Assembly: GCA_014360105.1 (NCBI GenBank)
Contig: JACIYD010000056.1
Location: 1 to 8,016 of the forward strand
DNA from: Clostridia bacterium
GTDB taxonomy: Bacteria; Bacillota; DSM-521; Neomoorellales; SLTJ01
Direction: 5' to 3'
Length of the DNA stretch: 8,016 nt
The stretch's first letter is position 1; the number at the start of each line of letters is the position of its first letter. The notes beneath the pieces were generated by a model that saw only the letters and a list, made by a program, of their open reading frames with translations, had not been told where the DNA came from and ran no database searches. The position numbers were made by a program, and so were the translations under genes. Shown here in pieces: positions 6,413 through 8,016 of the stretch.

Positions 6413-6506
6413 TTTTGCAGATTATCCTGGCATTCAGGGTATTCGCAGATTGTTTAATCTGCGAAAAAAGGACCTGATTTAAGGCAGGATAAAATGATTA
6501 TCTACA
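6413..6506. repeat. Right end of element with terminal inverted repeat and CGCAGATT palindrome
   Basis: This end holds TTTTGCAGATTA (6413-6424), a near-palindrome with 10-bp perfect arms TTCGCAGATT and AATCTGCGAA (6442-6451 and 6456-6465, four-base spacer), CCTGATTT (6473-6480, inverse of 2922-2929), and the last 26 bases, which match the left terminus at 16 of 26 positions when reversed. It ends in ACA at 6504-6506. The region 6310-6412 shows nothing I can name. The assignment of the exact terminus rests on the TGT match and on where sugar-transferase homology begins. Confidence 0.5.
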
Positions 6507-6721
6507 CCCACGAAGTGGAGAGGTACGACGGCGCCTGGCGGCGGCGCCTCTCGATGAAGCCGGGGATCACCTGCATCTGGCAGGCCACGGCCAGAAACCA
6601 CGCCAGCTTCGAGGAATGGGTGAAGATGGACCTGGAGTACATAGACAACTGGAGCCTGTGGCTGGATTTCAAGCTGGTGCTGCGCACCTGCCTCGCCGTC
6701 CTCACCATGACGGGGCAGTAG
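6494..6721 (+). pseudogene. C-terminal fragment of bacterial sugar transferase (copy 1)
   Basis: A 75-codon open frame whose residues from about THEVERYD onward match the C-terminus of undecaprenyl-phosphate sugar phosphotransferases (WcaJ/EpsL type, PF02397), which start exopolysaccharide repeat units at the membrane. Recognisable pieces are RRRLSMKPGITCIWQ, FEEWVKMDLEYIDNW and SLWLDFKLVLRT, ending in TMTGQ. A whole protein is several hundred residues, with membrane helices and the active-site region upstream; all of that is missing. The first four codons (6494-6505) come from the mobile element's right end, so the ATG is accidental and there is no good ribosome binding site. Upstream, the frame reaches a stop at 6455. 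This is a truncated remnant, not a working enzyme. Confidence 0.8.
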
Positions 6722-6752
6722 GGGTCGGCCTTTAAGAGGGCGGTGAGTATAG

Positions 6753-6860
6753 GTGGAGGTTATTGTACTGGGACTGGATTATGTTGGCGCCGTAGCGGCC
6801 GTAGCTCTGGCTGTTACGGGGAAAAAAGTCATCGGTATAACATCGATCACCATAAAGTGA
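6753..6860 (+). pseudogene. N-terminal fragment of UDP-glucose/GDP-mannose dehydrogenase
   Basis: A GTG-started frame of 35 codons reads VEVIVLGLDYVGAVAAVALA, followed by VTGKKVIGITSI and then a stop. It matches the NAD-binding first beta-alpha-beta unit of the UDP-glucose 6-dehydrogenase/GDP-mannose dehydrogenase family, which makes uronic-acid precursors for polysaccharides. The family's GLGYVG motif has become GLDYVG, replacing a glycine of the nucleotide-binding loop. The acidic residue expected after VIG is lost and the frame ends where GVD(I/V)D would continue. It follows the sugar-transferase fragment by 31 bases, a gene order common in exopolysaccharide clusters. It is too short and too mutated to function. 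Confidence 0.6.
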
Positions 6861-7002
6861 CCCCGTTTCAGGCTGGAAGGGTGCCCTTCTGGAAAACAAA
6901 ATAGACAGGTTGCACGGAGAAATTCATTGGCCTATCGGGATCGTAATCGGCGCAGCAGGTCTCGCCGTGGCAATAGTTGTCTGGTTGTCTCAGGCCAGTT
7001 AG
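6856..7002 (+). pseudogene. C-terminal remnant of a small membrane-anchored protein
   Basis: A frame open from 6856 to a stop at 7000-7002 has no start codon or ribosome binding site. Its second half is protein-like: an amphipathic LLENKIDRLHGEIHW segment followed by a single hydrophobic helix, PIGIVIGAAGLAVAIVVWL, then SQAS and stop. This is the layout of short coiled-coil proteins with a C-terminal membrane anchor, but I cannot name a family. The final codons overlap the point (about 6990) where similarity to sugar-transferase DNA begins again, so the stop may belong to the junction rather than to the original gene. Confidence 0.4.
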
Positions 7003-7108
7003 ACCCCGCCAGCCAGACCTCGACTCCATAGACCGCTGGAGCCTGTGGCTGGACCTGAAACTTGTGGCCCGCACCGCCTTGGCGGTGGTAGCGCGCACGG
7101 GGCAGTAA
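6991..7108 (+). pseudogene. C-terminal fragment of bacterial sugar transferase (copy 2)
   Basis: From 7016 to the TAA at 7106-7108 the frame reads DLDSIDRWSLWLDLKLVART followed by ALAVVARTGQ. It aligns without gaps to the tail of copy 1, with 18 of the last 25 residues identical. DNA similarity probably starts at about 6991 (CAGGCCAG then CCGCCAGC, matching copy 1 around 6580-6606), with roughly 20 bases deleted between. No start codon is present. The same family tail is repeated here in direct orientation, so this is a remnant of a second, related gene or of a duplicated 3' end. Confidence 0.65.
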
Positions 7109-7176
7109 GAGGTTGTGCTCCCGCACGGGCTGTTGTGGTAGGATAGAACTGAGTTCCGTATGGGAGGTAGCTCACA

Positions 7177-7377
7177 TTGGAAGGGCCACAACGGTTAAGA
7201 GAACGGTATATAGTGGATGCTGCCGGTAGAAAGCAGGGGGTCATCATTCCGGTGGCGCGCTACCGGCGCTTGCTAGAGGACCTTCGCGACTTGGCGGTAG
7301 TAGCGGAGCGGCGGGAGGAAGCCCCGGTTCCCCTGGACGAAATCAAGGTTCGGCTGAAAGAGGATGGGATACTATAG
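7177..7377 (+). CDS. Type II antitoxin, RelB/Phd-like
   Basis: A 66-residue protein that should bind and silence the toxin encoded just after it and repress their shared promoter. The layout is typical: an N-terminal DNA-binding part (RYIVDAAGRKQGVIIPVARY) with the beta-then-helix pattern of Phd/YefM-type antitoxins, a helical LLEDLRDLAVVAERREE middle, and a C-terminal toxin-binding tail LDEIKVRLKEDGIL. It starts with TTG at 7177, supported by GGGAGGT at 7162-7168, eight bases upstream. It overlaps the toxin gene by 14 bases. A small CCCG-CA-CGGG palindrome upstream, at about 7119-7128, could be an operator, but no clear promoter hexamers are visible. The family name is less certain than the role. 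Confidence 0.75.
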   Translation: MEGPQRLRERYIVDAAGRKQGVIIPVARYRRLLEDLRDLAVVAERREEAPVPLDEIKVRLKEDGIL

Positions 7378-7633
7378 TGTCTATCTCAAGGCCTCCGCGG
7401 AAAAGGATCTACGGCGGTTGTCTCCGCCGTTGGTTGCACGCGTTTTGGCGGCAATCGAGGGGTTGCGGTCGCTGCCTTTTCCTCCAGACGCAGTTAAACT
7501 GACCGGCACACAGCGCCTTTATCGGCTCCGGATCGGCGACTACCGCATCATCTACGAGGTTAATGTTCTCACCCGGGAGGTAACCGTGTACTATGTTCGG
7601 CACCGGCGGGAGGCTTATCGTAGCCTGCCGTAG
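7364..7633 (+). CDS. RelE/ParE-family toxin
   Basis: An 89-residue toxin of the RelE/ParE fold. RelE members cut mRNA on the ribosome and ParE members poison gyrase; sequence alone does not decide which applies here. The start YYSVYLKASAEKDLRRLSP is the family's first strand and helix. The core KLTGTQRLYRLRIGDYRIIY (residues 45-64) holds the conserved GDYRI(I/V)YEV motif with R61, and the end is VYYVRHRREAYRSL. The basic residues R54, R56, R61, R79 and H80 favour RNase-type RelE. Length is normal and no residue appears broken. The ATG at 7364 overlaps the antitoxin's last codons, with GAGG immediately before it, so translation is probably coupled to the antitoxin. Confidence 0.87.
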   Translation: MGYYSVYLKASAEKDLRRLSPPLVARVLAAIEGLRSLPFPPDAVKLTGTQRLYRLRIGDYRIIYEVNVLTREVTVYYVRHRREAYRSLP

Positions 7634-7697
7634 GGGATAGTGTTCTGGCGTGGGCTAGGGGAAGCTACAATGGCGCCTGGCACCACAGCGCACATAG

Positions 7698-7829
7698 ACC
7701 GCTCCTGCCTGGGAGGCGGTGGTGACGGGCGTGCGGGCGCTGAAGCCGCACTTGAGCGAGGACGAGGTGCGGGCGGCCTGGCAGGCGCTGCAGGTGAAGG
7801 GCTTGTTACTTCACTTCATACTACACGCC
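7698..7829 (+). pseudogene. Unrecognised open stretch without clear start, fused to sugar-transferase tail
   Basis: After a stop at 7695-7697 a frame reads AWEAVVTGVRALKPHLSEDE and then VRAAWQALQVKG, which is helical, charged and protein-like. It runs in the same frame into the third sugar-transferase remnant and reaches a stop at 7851. Possible GTG starts at 7719 and 7722 have no ribosome binding site. I do not recognise a family. It is most likely the decayed end of some other gene joined to the sugar-transferase remnant. Confidence 0.3.
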
Positions 7830-7934
7830 CCGGACGCAGCCAGCTTCGCCTAACCGCACAACCGGAGCCTGTGCCCGGACCTGGAGTTCGTCACTTGCGC
7901 TGCCCTGGCGGTCCTGGGCATGACGGGGCAGTAA
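7830..7934 (+). pseudogene. C-terminal fragment of bacterial sugar transferase (copy 3, degenerate)
   Basis: In one frame the sequence reads PDAASFA, a TAA stop (7851-7853), PHNRSLCPDLEFV and then a tail ending LAVLGMTGQ, with TAA at 7932-7934. The parts correspond to ARNHASFE and IDNWSLWLDFKLV of copy 1, with about ten codons lost between them. Of the last 25 residues 13 match copy 1, and the final bases ATGACGGGGCAGTA are shared exactly. Substitutions in core positions (W to R, W to C, L to P) and the internal stop show long decay. Confidence 0.55.
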
Positions 7935-8016
7935 AATACTTTAGCCGCGGGATGATGCTGTACCCTATTTTCCGCACCCCTTAGAATCAAATCCAGTATT
8001 TTTTGGAGAACCACAA

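Larger units (their letters stand above)
2873..6506 (-). mobile_element. Tn7/Tn5053-like (DDE transposase plus AAA+ ATPase) transposable element, about 3.6 kb
   Basis: The element carries four minus-strand genes: zinc-ribbon protein, DDE transposase, AAA+ ATPase and an 85-residue protein. A TGT boundary at 2873 coincides with the point where the left flanking gene loses protein-like character. A TGT (reverse complement, ending at 6506) coincides with the start of sugar-transferase homology on the right. The 26 bases at each end agree at 16 positions, with the shared pattern TGT-AT-CA-TTA-TGCCTT. TTCGCAGATTA-like repeats lie inside both ends. A transposase with an ATPase partner and TGT/ACA ends is the pattern of Tn7/Tn5053/Mu relatives. 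The expected five-base target duplication is absent (GTGAG left, CCCAC right). No TniQ or resolvase is seen. The right boundary is the less certain one. Confidence 0.65.

Noticed and set aside
6868..7191. A 107-codon minus-strand frame
   Set aside because: It is antisense to the sugar-transferase and membrane-protein remnants and shows no protein family signal.
7640..7984. A 114-codon plus-strand frame
   Set aside because: It overlaps the decayed sugar-transferase tail in a different frame, has Gly/Arg-rich composition and no motif.
1..8016. CRISPR array, tRNA or rRNA gene
   Set aside because: I found no regularly spaced direct repeats, no tRNA-like arm pattern and no rRNA core sequence in either strand.

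Overview
The window looks like accessory DNA from a GC-rich bacterium, most plausibly a Bacillota (Clostridia) lineage such as the Desulfotomaculum/Pelotomaculum/Moorella type. This is an inference from the high GC, the strong AGGAGG-type ribosome binding sites, the GTG and TTG starts, and the presence of a DUF1670-type protein. No rRNA, tRNA or core metabolic gene is present to fix the taxon.

Positions 1-1062 hold no credible protein gene but carry several long GC-rich hairpins (182-222, 310-350, 940-961). This is followed directly by a 523-residue DUF1670-like protein with helix-turn-helix character (1063-2634). A second gene starts 23 bases later (2658) and is cut off after 71 codons at 2872.

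The cut is made by a mobile element at about 2873-6506. All four of its genes lie on the minus strand and read right to left: a zinc-ribbon (DUF6431-like) protein, a DDE transposase, an ExeA/TniB-type AAA+ ATPase overlapping it by TGATG, and an 85-residue orphan. The proposed ends start TGT and share an imperfect 26-bp match. TTCGCAGATTA-like repeats lie inside both ends, as expected for a Tn7/Tn5053/Mu-like transposition system. No resolvase or TniQ is visible. The first gene starts inside a hairpin that would bury its AUG in transcripts entering from outside.

Right of the element (6506-7108) is a graveyard of truncated exopolysaccharide-type genes: a C-terminal piece of a bacterial sugar transferase, an N-terminal piece of a UDP-glucose/GDP-mannose dehydrogenase, the tail of a small membrane protein, and a second piece of a sugar transferase C-terminus. 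An intact antitoxin-toxin pair (RelB/Phd-like plus RelE/ParE-like, 7177-7633) follows. Then comes an unrecognised open stretch running into a third, badly decayed sugar-transferase tail (7830-7934). The last 82 bases hold no gene, though a GGAG at 8005-8008 could serve a gene that starts beyond the window.

Taken together, the window is a mobile or degenerating island. The observations most worth following are the roughly 1-kb structured leader in front of the DUF1670 operon, the start-codon hairpin in the transposon, and the three direct copies of one gene's 3' end that bracket unrelated cassettes.
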